A DNA stretch of 64,000 bases from Misgurnus anguillicaudatus (lineage: Eukaryota; Chordata; Actinopteri; Cypriniformes; Cobitidae): NCBI RefSeq assembly GCF_027580225.2, contig NC_073339.2:40476501-40540500 (forward strand). The letters run 5' to 3'. Within the stretch, counting starts at the first letter, position 1. Each line of letters starts with the position of its first letter. The position numbers and the translations under genes were made by a program. The notes under the pieces are model-generated. The model was not told where the DNA came from and searched no databases. It saw nothing but the letters and a program-made list of their open reading frames with translations. Of the stretch, positions 12,075-23,899 are shown one piece after another.

Positions 12075-13230
12075 AACATTCAAAGTGCTGGAGGAAAATG
12101 TAAGTGAACCCTTAGACTAAATACTTTAACGAAAGCTAATTTGTGTCAGAAATAAAATTTGTTTAAAGGTGTGGTTTAGTGATACTTTGATTGATAAAAG
12201 ACAAACATTTTAAGATTGCTGTCCTTAACTCTTTCCCCGCCACTGACTGTCAATTAAGTGAAACCATTAAAGCAACACCAAAGAGTTATTTTTTACCTTA
12301 AAATAACGTTTCCAAAAAAGTTTCAGTGGTTCATCAACACAAAACAGGGTGAATGGCACTTTCACATTCGCTTTGCAGCCCTCTATCGGCCAAAACCGCA
12401 CTAAAGAAGTTTCCAACCGTCGGGTAGCGGTCCTGTAGTTCGAGTGAAAACTACAAAAACTTGCTTTACGGCAGACCTACAATCCAATCAGAGCCAGCTA
12501 TGCTGCAGTATTTACGACAGTGGTAATGAACAATTACGCTTCTAACCTGTAGGGGGAGCAAAGAGCCAGAGTTCTTTAGTGTTGCTTTAAAAAACGTGTT
12601 CCTGATGAAGTTTTATGTTAATCTGTAATACCGCGATCATCCACTAGATATCGCACTTCCCCCCCCCCAAAAAAAAAAAACTGTAGCAAAAAAGTTATTT
12701 ACTTATTTTAAACGCTGTCTGTGTTTTGATAATTGTTCTGAATCTGATCTCTAACAAAATTCCTTCACAAAAATGCAATTATTTCAGCTTTTTGCTATAA
12801 AAAATATTTTTAAAGTACAATACCCATAGTAAAAAATATAGACAGGATAAAATGGTTTCTTACTGTTTTGTTTCTTTGTTTATTGTTTGTTTGAAAACAG
12901 AGGGTTTGTTCTTTCATTTGATATATTTGTATGTATATATATTTTTTAAAGAAAATTTTCCTGGAAGGCATTTTGTGAAACTTGTGTGAAAATCACAAAA
13001 AAATGCCGCTGAGCAACTTTTCAAAAAAAAAAAAAAAATTAGTGAGGAATTAGTCAAGAAACTTCAGCTCTTATGAACCATACCTCGCAAGAAGGAGCTC
13101 TCTAAAGATATCCAATCAAGATTTGTTGCACTCCATAATGCTGAAAAGGGATACAAAACAATCTCAAAATGTTTAAACATCCGTAAATCAACAGTTAGAC
13201 AAATTTAATACTGTAGCTACCCTTCCTAGA
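12075..13230 (+). mobile_element. Decayed Tc1/mariner-like transposon remnant
   Basis: At 13,088-13,205 the plus strand reads KKELSKDIQSRFVALHNAEK then GYKTISKCLNIRKSTVRQI, the helix-turn-helix N-terminus of a Tc1-like transposase. It is not open beyond this fragment. Sequence from about 12,075 (GTAAGTGAACCC) resembles the 5' part of such elements. A MITE (12,268-12,590) has inserted between. Confidence 0.65.
12268..12590. mobile_element. MITE copy 2 (TTAAAGCAACACCAAAGAG ends)
   Basis: Same family and orientation as 2128-2453. Clear inverted termini TTAAAGCAACACCAAAGAG and CTCTTTGGTGTTGCTTTAA-like, about 323 bp, nested in the Tc1-like remnant. Confidence 0.78.
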
Positions 13231-13826
13231 AATGGGCGCACAGCCAAAATGACTCCTAGTTGATGGAGTGACTGCGAAATTAAAAACTTGTGTTACATTT
13301 ACAGGTTCAGAAGAAATGCGAAGAAATACAACATTATAGCTTTTGACAGATTTCTCAGCTTTTTGAATGACTAGGCAGACTATAGGCGGTGACGTCATTG
13401 CCTGCAAGAAATCTCAAAATCCCATGTCAACACAATCTTCCGCATAGCCGGTTTACCGTTTTGCTTTTAATTTTCTGTAATAAGCTGATTATTGATAGAT
13501 ATCTGGTTATTTTGTGCATATATACACAGTCAATGCTAATGGTTCCCAGTAAAAAAAAATAGATTTGCTTCATATTTAAAGATTTATATACTTTAATATG
13601 TAAGCGCTAAGTGGAAATGCTTTCAAAAAACACCAAAAAGCAAAGGAAACTTCTGCTTATGTTGTAGACAGAAAAGCATAAAGTAATACAGAATACCACA
13701 CAAAAAACCAGGTTGTCCCGAAATAAACATGTGAATACAAATACAGAATCCTAGACCTCTCTGGACCTTCATCTATAAAAAGTAAATGATAAAAATGTCA
13801 AGAGTAAGGTCTTTACAGCTGCTCAC

Positions 13827-14001
13827 CTTACTAAGATCTAGTTCAGTCCTTATACATGCAAGTATGTCTGTGTGCGTCTTTCTGGATTTGAATATGGTGT
13901 GGGAATACTGCGGTAAGCAGGTTTATTTGATCCGCTGGAGAGAGGAACACGCCGTGTGTTGTAGGGGCCAAATACAGTTTCCCCTCACTTGACACGGGGC
14001 C
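13827..14001 (-). other. trim2: Probable 5' untranslated exon of trim2
   Basis: Good acceptor (TTTCTGTTTTCTGCAG at its upstream edge) and donor (TAAG|GTGAGC). One frame is open for most of the exon (GPVSSEGKLYLAPTTHG...) but meets a stop before the donor, and all three frames stop, so I call it untranslated. Belonging to trim2 is inferred from position and strand only. Confidence 0.45.
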
Positions 14002-14597
14002 CTGCAGAAAACAGAAAGGAAAACAATCAGAGATCCAAACATGAATGTAAGTACATACAGTAAGAAGAGACCCTGAGACATGCACTAAGAATATACAGTA
14101 GTATCATATTGCAGTCATAATATCAGATGGTAAAATGGTTTTGATTACATGATATTCATTTACTGTGGGAATTACAAGATACGTGGTAATACCACGGTAT
14201 GTATCAAGTGAATTCTTATAAAACTGAAGAAATAATCCACATAGGCCCACAGGTTTCTATGGTAACTAAAACAGCAATTCACAAGAGCTACAGTCACATG
14301 AATATTTTCTCATTTTGTCATTCATGTGTTGAAAGCAATGCAATGAGCTCAGCCCACTGATCATCACTCAAGTATTTCTAAACTCGGGGTGAGATCAGGG
14401 TGCATTGGCAAAAAGCAGATAGTGGGCCAGCATTAATGGCACTAAATATGACATTGGGTTACTAAGGGACACTGATGTTATCTGCTGCCTGAACCAGACT
14501 GTCTAATGCATTATTAATTGAGTATGTGACCCAGTCTGTGAAAACCCAGATGAAGTCATTTTTTGTGAATTACTGTTTTTCTTGAATAATTTAACAC

Positions 14598-16950
14598 AGT
14601 GGTTCTCAAACTGGGAGGTATGAGATGGTGCCAGGGGGTCCCAGTTTTTTGACATGTTTTAAAATACATTAATTTATCATACATTCTGTGCACTTCAACA
14701 TAAAAATAAGGCTACTAACCAACAAGACTACATTGTATAATTTAATTAAATGTTTTGTTTAATTCAAATTCTAAGATTGAGTTTTATGTCATGAATTTTC
14801 TTTTGGGGGCGCGAAGGGATGCGCCCTACATTGGGGGTGGGGCACACGGAAAGAACATTCTGCAAAAATATAACCTTGATATCTTAAATATTGACTGAGT
14901 AAGGTCATGTCAAAGACCGAATCAATGATAAAACCAAAATGTAATGCTACCAATCTCATAATTTGCTTATGAGACTTTAGTCTGGATTTCACAGACATGT
15001 CTTGATGTTGTACAAACATATCAACACAAACACACATCATGTTAGTCATGCAATAGTGGTCATGTTTACTTGTTTGACAGTCACTTTGATCTAGGCCCAG
15101 CACCTGCCTTAAAAATGTTGCAAACAATAACCAAGATAAGTTTTGCTACTATATTATACATTAAATCCTTTCAACATTCAATACCATGCATACTTGGCAG
15201 AGAAATTAGATTAATTTCCTTTGGGGGCGCGAAGGGATGCGCCCTACATGGGGGGTGGGGCACACGCTAAAAAGGAAAGAACATTCTGCAAAAATATAAC
15301 CTTGATATCTTAAATATTGACTGAGTAAGGTCATGTCAAAGACCGAATCAATGATAAAACCAAAATGTAATGCTACCAATCTCATAATTTGCTTATGAGA
15401 CTTTAGTCTGGATTTTACAGACATGGTCACATATTTTGTGGTCATGTCTTGATGTTGTACAAATGTATCAACACAAACACACGTCATGCTAGTCATGCAA
15501 TAGTGGTCATGTTTACTTGTTTGACAGTCACTTTGATCTAGGCCCAGCACCTGCCTTAAAAATGTTGCAAACAATACCCAAGCTAAGTTTTGCTACTATA
15601 TTAATACATTAAACACTTTCAACATTCAATACCATGCATCTTGGCAAAGAAATTAGATTCATTTCCTTTGGGGGCGCGAAGGGATGCGCCCTACATTGGG
15701 GGTGGGGCACACGGAAAGAACATTCTGCAAAAATATAACCTTGATATCTTAAATATTGACTGAGTAAGGTCATGTCAAAGACCGAATCAATGATAAAACC
15801 AAAATGTAATGATACCAATCTCATAATTTGCTTATGAGACTTTAGTCTGGATTTTACAGACATGGTCACATATTTTGTGGTCATGTCTTGATGTTGTACA
15901 AATGTATCAACACAAACACACGTCATGCTAGTCATGCAATAGTGGTCATGTTTACTTGTTTGACAGTCACTTTGATCTAGGCCAAGCACCTGCCTTAAAA
16001 ATGTTGCAAACAATACCCAAGCTAAGTTTTGCTACTATATTAATACATTAAACACTTTCAACATTTAATACCATGCATACTTGGCAGAGAAATTAGATTT
16101 ATTTCCTTTGGGGGCGCGAAGGGATGCGCCCTACATTGGTGGTGGGGCACACGGAAAGAACATTCTGCAAAAATATAACCTTGATATCCTAAATATTGAC
16201 TGAGTAAGGTCATGTCAAAGACCGAATCAATGATAAAACCAAAATGTAATGCTACCAATCTCATAATTTGCTTATGAGACTTTAGTCTGGATTTCACAGA
16301 CATGGTCACATATTCTGTAGTCATGTCTTGATGTTGTACAAACATATCAACACAAACACACGTCATGCTAATCATGCAATAGTGGTCATGTTTACTTGTT
16401 TGACTGTCACTTTGATCTAGGCCCAGCACCTGCCTTAAAAATGTTGCAAACAATGCCCAAGCTAAATTTTGCTACTATATAAATACATTAAACACTTTCA
16501 ACATTCAATACCATGCATACTTGGCAGAGAAATTAGATTAATTTCCTTTGGGGGCGCGAAGGGATGCGCCCTACACGGGGGGTGGGGCACACGCCAAAAA
16601 GGAAAGAATATTCTGCAAATATATATCCTTGATATCTTAAATATTGACTGAGTAAGGTCATGTCAAAGACTGAAATCAACGATAAAACCAAAATGTAATG
16701 CTACTGACCTCATAATTTGTTTAGTCTGGATTTCACAGACATGGTCACATATTTTGTGGTCCTGTCTTGATGTTGTACAAACATATCAATAAAAACGCAC
16801 GTCATGCTAGTCATGCCATGGTTGTCATGTTTATTTGTTTGAATGTCACTTTGATCTAGGCCCAGCACCTGCCTTTAAAATGTTCCAAACAATACCCAAG
16901 CTAAGGTTTGCTACTATATTAATACATTAAACACTTTCAACATTCGATAC
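14598..16950. repeat. hAT-like left end followed by five tandem ~440-bp units
   Basis: Starts CAGTGGTTCTCAAACTGGGA, a hAT-type terminus (related copy at 55,625-55,840). Then come five head-to-tail units whose GGGGGCGCGAAGGGATGCGC landmark falls at 14,805, 15,223, 15,670, 16,110 and 16,550 (spacings 418, 447, 440, 440), the last unit shorter. Each of the first four holds a minus-strand frame of 112-134 codons (MFATFLRQVLGLDQSD...). No matching right terminus was found. Confidence 0.75.
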
Positions 16951-18059
16951 CATAAGTACATACATATCGAAATGTACTGAATGTACTCTTTATTGCATGA
17001 ACTCTATCAATAATTTACAGACGAGTGAAATATTCTGATTCAGATTTTGACTACACGGGGACAGAGGTACAGCAAACACGTGTTTATGAAAAACAGTCGT
17101 TTTTTTAAGGTTCAATGAGATTCTGAGCTCAAAGTCGTCTACCAACAGATGGTGTGACGATAATAATAGCTAGATTTACCCAGGATGACCCGCAGCTCTG
17201 ACCTTAACCCCCCTTACCCACCCATGCCCACTTTAATAACTGAGAGTGGAAGCTAAATTAAATAAATGCTTGATGTAATGCTAATGGATTACAGAGAGAC
17301 CTGCTTAGGCGATTATTGCATGCAGAATATGATTAAATAACCAAAACGTAAACATGTATTGATGGCACCATATTTCATTTGAACATAAGCTGCGAGTTTC
17401 TGTAAAATATTGTGCAATACTGTGTATTGTCGTGATGCTATTCATATCAACAAATATTGCTATTTATATAGCAAACCAGTTTTGCTTTTCTGAGCATTGA
17501 TTCAGTAACCACAAGAGTTCAGAGAGTACATTACAACCCATTCAAAAGAGCAAACTTCATGCATTCACATTGCATTCATAAATTCTGACTTAAAGAAAAG
17601 TTACTATTTGAAATGGGAATAAAGGTCACATAAGAATTATTTATAAATGAATGCGATTGTGGACAACATGGTATCATATAAGGAAATGGAATACAGAGCT
17701 GGCATATGTCATTACTCATGTCATTTTAGACATTATGATTTGTATCACAAAAGGCTCTCAGTGTTAGATCCAGAGCCCCTCTTTCCGTCTCAGAGACAAC
17801 AATGACCGAGGATAAGGAACATTAACCATAAGGATCCTGCCAAAGACAAGCAAGACATTTTGTGTAGGACTATTCAGAGTTATTGAAGCAGAATTCCCTA
17901 AGGGCAGAGCATTCATGCGTTCTAGATAGAGCATCCAAGTTCACCTAATCGGCTAGTTTGCTTTCAGCGCAGACATGTCATTCTCACGATGGCATAAGCG
18001 GAAACCTGTCAAGACCATGTGGTCAACATCTACACAGCTCACATTTGGGTATATGCACG
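16951..18059. other. No gene seen
   Basis: AT-rich sequence in the presumed trim2 first intron. No open frame, splice-supported exon or clear repeat recognised. Confidence 0.4.
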
Positions 18060-18982
18060 TTAAAGGGACACTCCCCCTTTTTTTTAAAAAAATGTTAATT
18101 TTCTAGCTCCCCCTGAGTTAAACATTTGAATCTTGCCGTTTTGGAATCCATTCAGCCGATCTCCGGGTCTGGCGTTAGCACTTTTAGCATAGCTTAGCAT
18201 AATTCATTGAATCTGATTAGACCATTAGCATCGCGCAAAAAAATAACCAAAGAGTTTCGGTATTTTTCCTATTTAAAACTTGACTCTTCTGTAGTAGTTA
18301 CATCGTGTACTAACGGGGGTCGCAGCGCTGCGCCATTCTAAAAAAAATCGAACACATTGTTTTCTATGAGTATACGCGTCCGTGCAGCCCAGCCTTGACT
18401 TAGGAAGTTGCTCAAATCCCTGTCGCGCCAGCTCACAGCGCCACTCACATAGTTTAACATTAAATAACATCATATTTGTCCCAAATCATTAACGATTAAC
18501 ATTGGCTGCTAACATATATTTTGCATTTTGAAGTAGACGCTATCTGACGCGGTGAGCTGCGCGGCCGGTGTGTAATCCCCTTAAGACTGACAGAAAATTA
18601 AAAGTTTTGATTTTCTATGCGGTTATGGTTACGAACTACACTCTTATTCTGGCGTCATAATCAAGGACTTTGCTGCCCTAACATGGCTGCAGGAGGCGCA
18701 ATGATATTACGCAGTGCCCGAAAATAGTCCCCTGCTATTGAAAAGTTACCAAGGGAACTACTTTCAGGGGCTGCGTAATATCATTGCGTAATATCGATTA
18801 TTTTTTAACGCGATGCTAATGGTCTAATCATATTCAATGGATTATGCTAAGCTATGCTAAAAGTGGTACCACCAGACTGGGAGATCTGCTGAATGGATTC
18901 CAAAACAGTAAAAATAAAATGTTTAACTCCAGGGGAGCTGGAAAATGAGCATATTTTTTTTTTAAGTGGAGTGTCCCTTTAA
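18060..18982. mobile_element. Fold-back element with ~180-bp inverted arms
   Basis: Left arm (18,060-18,240, TTAAAGGGACACTCC... to ...ACCATTAGCATCGCG) is repeated inverted at the right (18,808-18,982, ...CGCGATGCTAATGGT to GGAGTGTCCCTTTAA). The centre is GC-richer with CpGs. No transposase frame; a transcript would fold into a long hairpin. Confidence 0.75.
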
Positions 18983-20072
18983 AGATGAGGGGTCTGTTAC
19001 GAAAGTTACTAACACATGAAAGTCTTCATCTTGGCAGAGGAATGAAATAAAACACAAGAACTTGAATTCTTAAAAAAGATTTTCGTTTATCTTTAGCAAA
19101 TGGCCAATAAACTGTTTAATCTAAAAGTTTTGCTCAAAATGTTTAACCTCAGAAAGTCTATGAATATTTTTAAGTTGCTTTTCGCAACCACGATACGAAA
19201 AATATGTGACATGACTATGCAACCCTTATTTAAAGTATTATCAACAAAAATTTAAGAAATTGCATCAAACTAAAAATGTAAAAATTGATTAATAATACAA
19301 AATACATTTTCTACAGTGAACCAAATCTCAGTTCAACAAACGATTGACTTTTGGGTACACTTAAGATGGCCAAGACCTCTGCGATGGGATCAAAGTCGCA
19401 ATATGAGACAGAATCCAACCATCAATTCATTGACAAAACATGACACCAATTCATCTGGAGCTGTGTCATGGACTAAAATACATATGTATGATAATATGAT
19501 ATTCACACGATATGCCCACTATAGTCTAACACAAATCTGCTGTTTGCAAAACATTGTTTTAGTCTTGTTCAAAGCAAAGAAACCAATGTTTGGCCAGAAT
19601 GCTCGGTTTTATGGCAACTTCATATTGACATCATACTAAATATCTGGTAGGCCTATATTTGAAAGTACCATGACAGATAAAATCGACAGAATATTAGATC
19701 AGATGCTTCAAAAGGCAGAAATAGCAGATCTCCTATGTGAGGCCTATGAGACAGATGCAAACATTCACTTTCATTTCTCTCCATGAAAACTGATGCAATT
19801 CTACTGCGTGTATCAGATGCTGTCTTGTCACATAGTAGTACAGTAGTAAATGTTAAGGTTAGGATTCACGCAAACCTGTAATGCATCTAAAGAAACGCAT
19901 CCACCCACAGCATCCATCTCTCCTCCAGCTTTACTTCTCCCCCACCCCCGTTCTCGCTTCCCATGGAAACACGATGCGTTGGGGTATCAAAGATGCTGCG
20001 TTCAAAATAACCCGCATCCTTCTCCATCACTGCCTTGCGTTTCTGTTTTACACGTCTGAAATTCAGTCTTAC
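18983..20072. other. No gene seen
   Basis: A 107-codon plus-strand frame at 19,316-19,639 has no family resemblance. The last 200 bp become GC-richer on approaching the probable trim2 promoter. Confidence 0.35.
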
Positions 20073-20220
20073 CTTTCCTCCATAGCTGTGTAGCTTCACG
20101 TGCAGCAGGCTTACATGATCTCCTCGCCTTACTCCTCTCAGACTGACACCCGTTTCCCTGAGAGGAGGGGTGGAGGCCTGTTTTGCACGCTCGCTTGTCG
20201 TTGTTTCTCTCTCTCCGCAC
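20073..20220 (-). other. trim2: Probable trim2 5' untranslated exon 1 (upstream edge approximate)
   Basis: Strong donor AAAG|GTAAGA at 20,071-20,072 on the minus strand, in a GC-rich, CpG-containing stretch unlike its surroundings. Two short upstream frames (an ATG near 20,220 and ATGGAGGAAAG at the donor) both close soon after entering the exon at 13,827-14,001. Transcription start is not defined. Assignment to trim2 is inference. Confidence 0.4.
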
Positions 20221-20360
20221 TACGGCGACATATGTGAATCACAGCAGCGTGTCGTATGGGAGGAGCCAGACTCCAGGCTGCAGCTAGACAGCCAATCATA
20301 ATACAGTAAGCTTAAAATAGTGTCGTACGCAGGCGACAAGCGCAGCGCAATATATTCGAA

Positions 20361-20438
20361 GTATGACATCGAAATACCGCGAGAGCTTTCGATCGCTCGG
20401 CTTTCGAATCACTCTCGCGGTAGTTTGATGTCATGCTC
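20361..20438. promoter_or_regulatory. 23-bp inverted repeat upstream of trim2 exon 1
   Basis: ATGACATCGAAATACCGCGA with GAG following is matched by the inverted CTCTCGCGGTAGTTTGATGTCAT, separated by about 28 bp. It can form a stem-loop. It lies about 150 bp upstream of the probable first exon. Could be a transposon remnant. Confidence 0.5.
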
Positions 20439-21600
20439 CGATCGCATCAAGTCAAACACATAGTCTTTGCACTCTCCTACTACCTTGATTTTATTTGTGG
20501 TTTTTTTAATATATAAATTTAGGCTTAATTTGCAATCCTTACATCTGCAGCTATGTTACTCATTTTTATGAATTAAAAAAAAAAACATTTGTCTATTTTT
20601 CTGTCAAATTAATGTAGCCTAATGTTTATTGCTAAAAATACAAAAATCATACTTTTAACTTTATTTAGATAGTTTTAGACATTGATATCCTTGAAAATAA
20701 AATAAAAATAGTTTTAATTTTTATTTTAGCATTTCATTTTCAAATTTGGGACATATTTTATTATTTTATTTTTATTTAATAATTAATGAATTATGAATTA
20801 ATTTATAAGATTGCAAGAAAAATAATTCATTAAAAAACTAAAATTTTCTGTCAATCACTTCATTAGTTTATCCTCAAATTTTTGTTAAAAGTAGTACAGG
20901 ATATTTTATGTACTTTGTACACGTTCTTACACATATAACTTAATAACATCATAACTTTATAACTTTAACTGAATTTGGGACTAAACACAAGAGTACTGTG
21001 TGTTGAGTTGTGTCATTTAAACCAATGGGGCCATTGAGACACTTTTGAATGCTGTTCAAGTTGGAAAATATGAGCAGAACAGACTGGTACTGTCAATCGA
21101 CACATCTCTTTGTCATTGCAGATGTTGGACAATGCACAATGCACACACTTGCCCAAACACGCTCGACCAAATGAATGAAAGTAAACAAAACCTTCACGAA
21201 ACAACAAATCATGCACAGTATTAAATCTTACATGTAATTAAAATTTATTTAAGATATTAACATGCTTTTACTTTTAAATGCATGCACAATTCTTCTCCAC
21301 ACAAATTTATCAAAATTTAACAAACATTTTTTTTTTTTTTTTTTTTTTGGCAGTAGGACAGAGAGTGACTCTCAATACACCATGAATAATTTACAGCAGT
21401 TCTTACAATAGATACAAAAGTGGTAAAGTAAATATGATGTTTCAAAGCAAGTACCTTAAAACCTGTCCAACCTGACTTCTGAAAGCAACATTAAGCCAGC
21501 CAATCAAATTTGAGCTGCAGAGATTTTCAGACAATTGGTGGATCATGTCTAGATTGAAGACATTATGCTGGGAAAATGTGTGAGGTTCCAAATTGACCCC
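20439..21600. other. No gene seen
   Basis: Very AT-rich, with a T-tract at about 21,329-21,348. No supported gene or RNA. Confidence 0.35.
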
Positions 21601-21610
21601 TTTCTTACAG

Positions 21611-21890
21611 AGATAGCTCACCCAAAAAGGAAAACTCTGTCTTTATTTACTCACTCTCATGTTGTTACAAACCTGCATAAAAACCAAACCATTTGTTACC
21701 CCATTCATTTCCATAGTATTCTTTTTTCTACTATGGAAGTGAATGGGGCTCACGAACGGTTTGGTTACAAACATTCCTCAAAATATCTTCCTTCGTGTTC
21801 ATCAGAACAAAGACATTTATACAGATTTGTAACAACATGGGAGTGAATGATGACAGAATTTTCATTTTTGGGTGAACTATCCCTTTAAGA
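21611..21890. mobile_element. MITE with AGATAG-TCACCCAAAAA ends
   Basis: Left end AGATAGCTCACCCAAAAAGG and right end TTTTGGGTGAACTATCCCTT are inverted copies around about 280 bp. A common type in fish DNA; a decayed relative lies at 40,877-41,143. Confidence 0.7.
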
Positions 21891-22400
21891 GCAAATAAAC
21901 TTTCTTTATAGTTTCCACAGCATGATGGTAACAATCAAGACAAAAAACCCTTTGTGCATATGTGTATGTACTGTTTGCATTATAAAGGTAGGTAGACACA
22001 TGCCTGTTTAATGTGCTACATTTTTGTATATGTAGTTTTTGCTGTTTTGGGGTATGCATGCTGACAAATTACAGTAGCATTGTGTAAATTTTGTATATGT
22101 TTACATTATATATTTGCTATATAAATATGCACAACTAAATTAAATGGGTTAGATGCTAAATCATGTTAATAATAAAGTTGAAATTACTACACCATGTCTT
22201 ACATCATATTTGTGTGTCGCAAGAAAAAACTGACTTCCCTACTGCCAATACACTGCATGAATTGAGGGCAACAAGCAAAGAAAATTGTACATTTTTAACT
22301 TGCACTTTATTTTTTGCAAAGATGAATATTACATTTCAAAAGCATGTCTGTTACTTTCAGCAATATCTAAGTACCATTTTAAAGAGTATTGTTAGATTTT

Positions 22401-22483
22401 TCAATCAAAGCCAATCCTGGCTGATCTCTGACAAAGAAATGGTTGATTGTTGCTGCAGCGAGCATCGTTCCAAAGCTGTTCAT
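22401..22483 (-). CDS. lectin exon 5 (domain end and stop)
   Basis: Acceptor ACTTCCACAG; reads DEQLWNDARCSNNQPFLC then QRSARIGFD and TGA. Carries the WND calcium-site motif and the last disulphide cysteines. Confidence 0.88.
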
Positions 22484-23893
22484 CTGTGGAAGTTTAACGT
22501 AACGTTATTTAACACAGATTTAAAAAAAAAAGTATAATAATGTTAATGTAATGGTTAAAACATTTTCATTTACATTTTGAACTGAATACAAAATAAAGTC
22601 TTTCACAGATAGGTTATCAAAAATCTCTGTATATTTTACCTCCATAACCCATCTCCACACATCTTTCGGCCCCTTCTCCATTATTTGGCTCACCATTGTG
22701 CCAGTCATTGTACTCAAACCTTGATCCATCACTCCAAAACCAAATAAACTCCTAAGTACAGTGTTATTATTACTAAAAAGCATTTACATTTTTTCACTCA
22801 CTATTTCTATCGTGTTTTTAAATCCTTCGCATTTTTTATGTTCAATGGTTCCCATTGGTCAAAAACACTTTCATTTGCAAGGATGTATAAAGGATTTTAA
22901 ACCTCATAGTTGAGCAGACAACATTCATTAATGTGAATTACAAATGTGGAAAAGCGAGTAGTTTATTATACACGCCAGTACCACAATGCTACATTACCTC
23001 AAACTCCTGCTTATACTTGAAATGAAAAATAAAGTACCTGAGTTGCATCATGACCACCAATCCAGGTCTGAGTCAGAGCACCACCTTCGTTTTTCACAAA
23101 ATTTTTCAGATTTTTGTGAGCAAGTGAACTGTGGATAGATGCAAGGTGTCCGCCAAACTCAATGCACTTTTTCTGCAAAGACAAAATGTTTGAAATTGCA
23201 CCCTATGTGTAATAAATTGAAACTGTGCATCATCAGTACAAAATCAGTTGCATAGTGCATAGTGTAACTGTATAGTAAAAGTTATAAATGCCAGCCATAC
23301 CTCTGCTTCTGCCCATGTTTTCTGTTCTTTGAAAAATTTATAACACTGTGTTCCAAATTTTTGCCAGGTAGAGGGGCATCTCCTACCAAGTTGAACATCT
23401 GCAAAGTTTAATAGTAAATGTGATAGTTGAAATTTAATATAATCCACAATAATAGAGATTAATAATAAATGGACAAATAAATAAAACACGATATTGAAGA
23501 AAAAATGCAATAACTTGCTAAATGATGCAACAAACGGTATGCAATATGATAATAGCCTACTTTAAATTCATAAAATAAATTCGAACACAGGTTTAAAACT
23601 AAAAAAATGACATTATATTATTTCTAATCTTTGATCATCTTCCACATATTAAAATGATTTAGTTATTTCAAACAATTGCAATGTGCATCTTCAATTTTTC
23701 GTTAACTTCAATATATTGTGCGGCCCTAGCATAAAATTCAAACCTTTAGCCTCATGCATCCCAGATCCGAAAACAATGTCATTAATGTAAAGATTTTAGT
23801 TGGATACAATCCTTCTAAATATTTACCATCTGACTTTACCCCACTGCCATTTAAAGCCAGGACCAAACAGAGGAGAAATGCAGAATTCCACAT
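22401..23893 (-). CDS. Secreted C-type lectin, whole coding span
   Basis: Five exons on the minus strand (23827-23893, 23301-23398, 23038-23172, 22640-22751, 22401-22483) join in phase to 495 nt, 164 residues. The N-terminus MWNSAFLLCLVLALNGSG is a signal peptide. The rest is one C-type lectin-like domain: CPSTWQKFGTQCYKFF, a WIGGHDATQ stretch, then EPN (calcium/sugar site 2), WND and the final CSNNQPFLC. EPN with WND is the mannose-type pattern in the family. Size and layout match fish secreted lectins (nattectin or ladderlectin type), which bind microbial sugars. Calcium-dependent mannose binding is inferred, not shown. No transmembrane segment. Confidence 0.88.
22640..22751 (-). CDS. lectin exon 4 (EPN motif)
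   Basis: Reads EFIWFWSDGSRFEYNDW then HNGEPNNGEGAERCVEMGYG. Donor GAG|GTAAAA, acceptor GTACTTAG. Confidence 0.88.
23038..23172 (-). CDS. lectin exon 3
   Basis: 45 codons: KKCIEFGGHLASIHSSL to TWIGGHDATQ. Acceptor TCTTTGCAG, donor CAG|GTACTT, phase 0-0. Confidence 0.88.
23301..23398 (-). CDS. lectin exon 2 (domain start)
   Basis: Reads VQLGRRCPSTWQKFGTQC then YKFFKEQKTWAEAE. Acceptor TTTGCAG, donor GAG|GTATGG. Confidence 0.88.
23827..23893 (-). CDS. lectin exon 1 (signal peptide)
   Basis: ATG at 23,891-23,893 (context ATCATGT), 22 codons plus one base, hydrophobic core FLLCLVLAL. Donor GATG|GTAAAT. Confidence 0.85.
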
Positions 23894-23899
23894 GATGGT

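Noticed and set aside
13827..14001. Coding N-terminal exon of trim2 (GPVSSEGKLYLAP...)
   Set aside because: That frame stops before the donor, and no frame connects to the next exon.
14789..16453. Four minus-strand frames as a gene family
   Set aside because: They are the tandem repeat units of a transposon; no domain seen. Kept as a repeat and a finding.
19316..19639. 107-codon frame on plus
   Set aside because: Composition like surrounding non-coding DNA; no recognisable domain.
22163..22537. 124-codon frame on plus
   Set aside because: Antisense shadow over the lectin's last exon.
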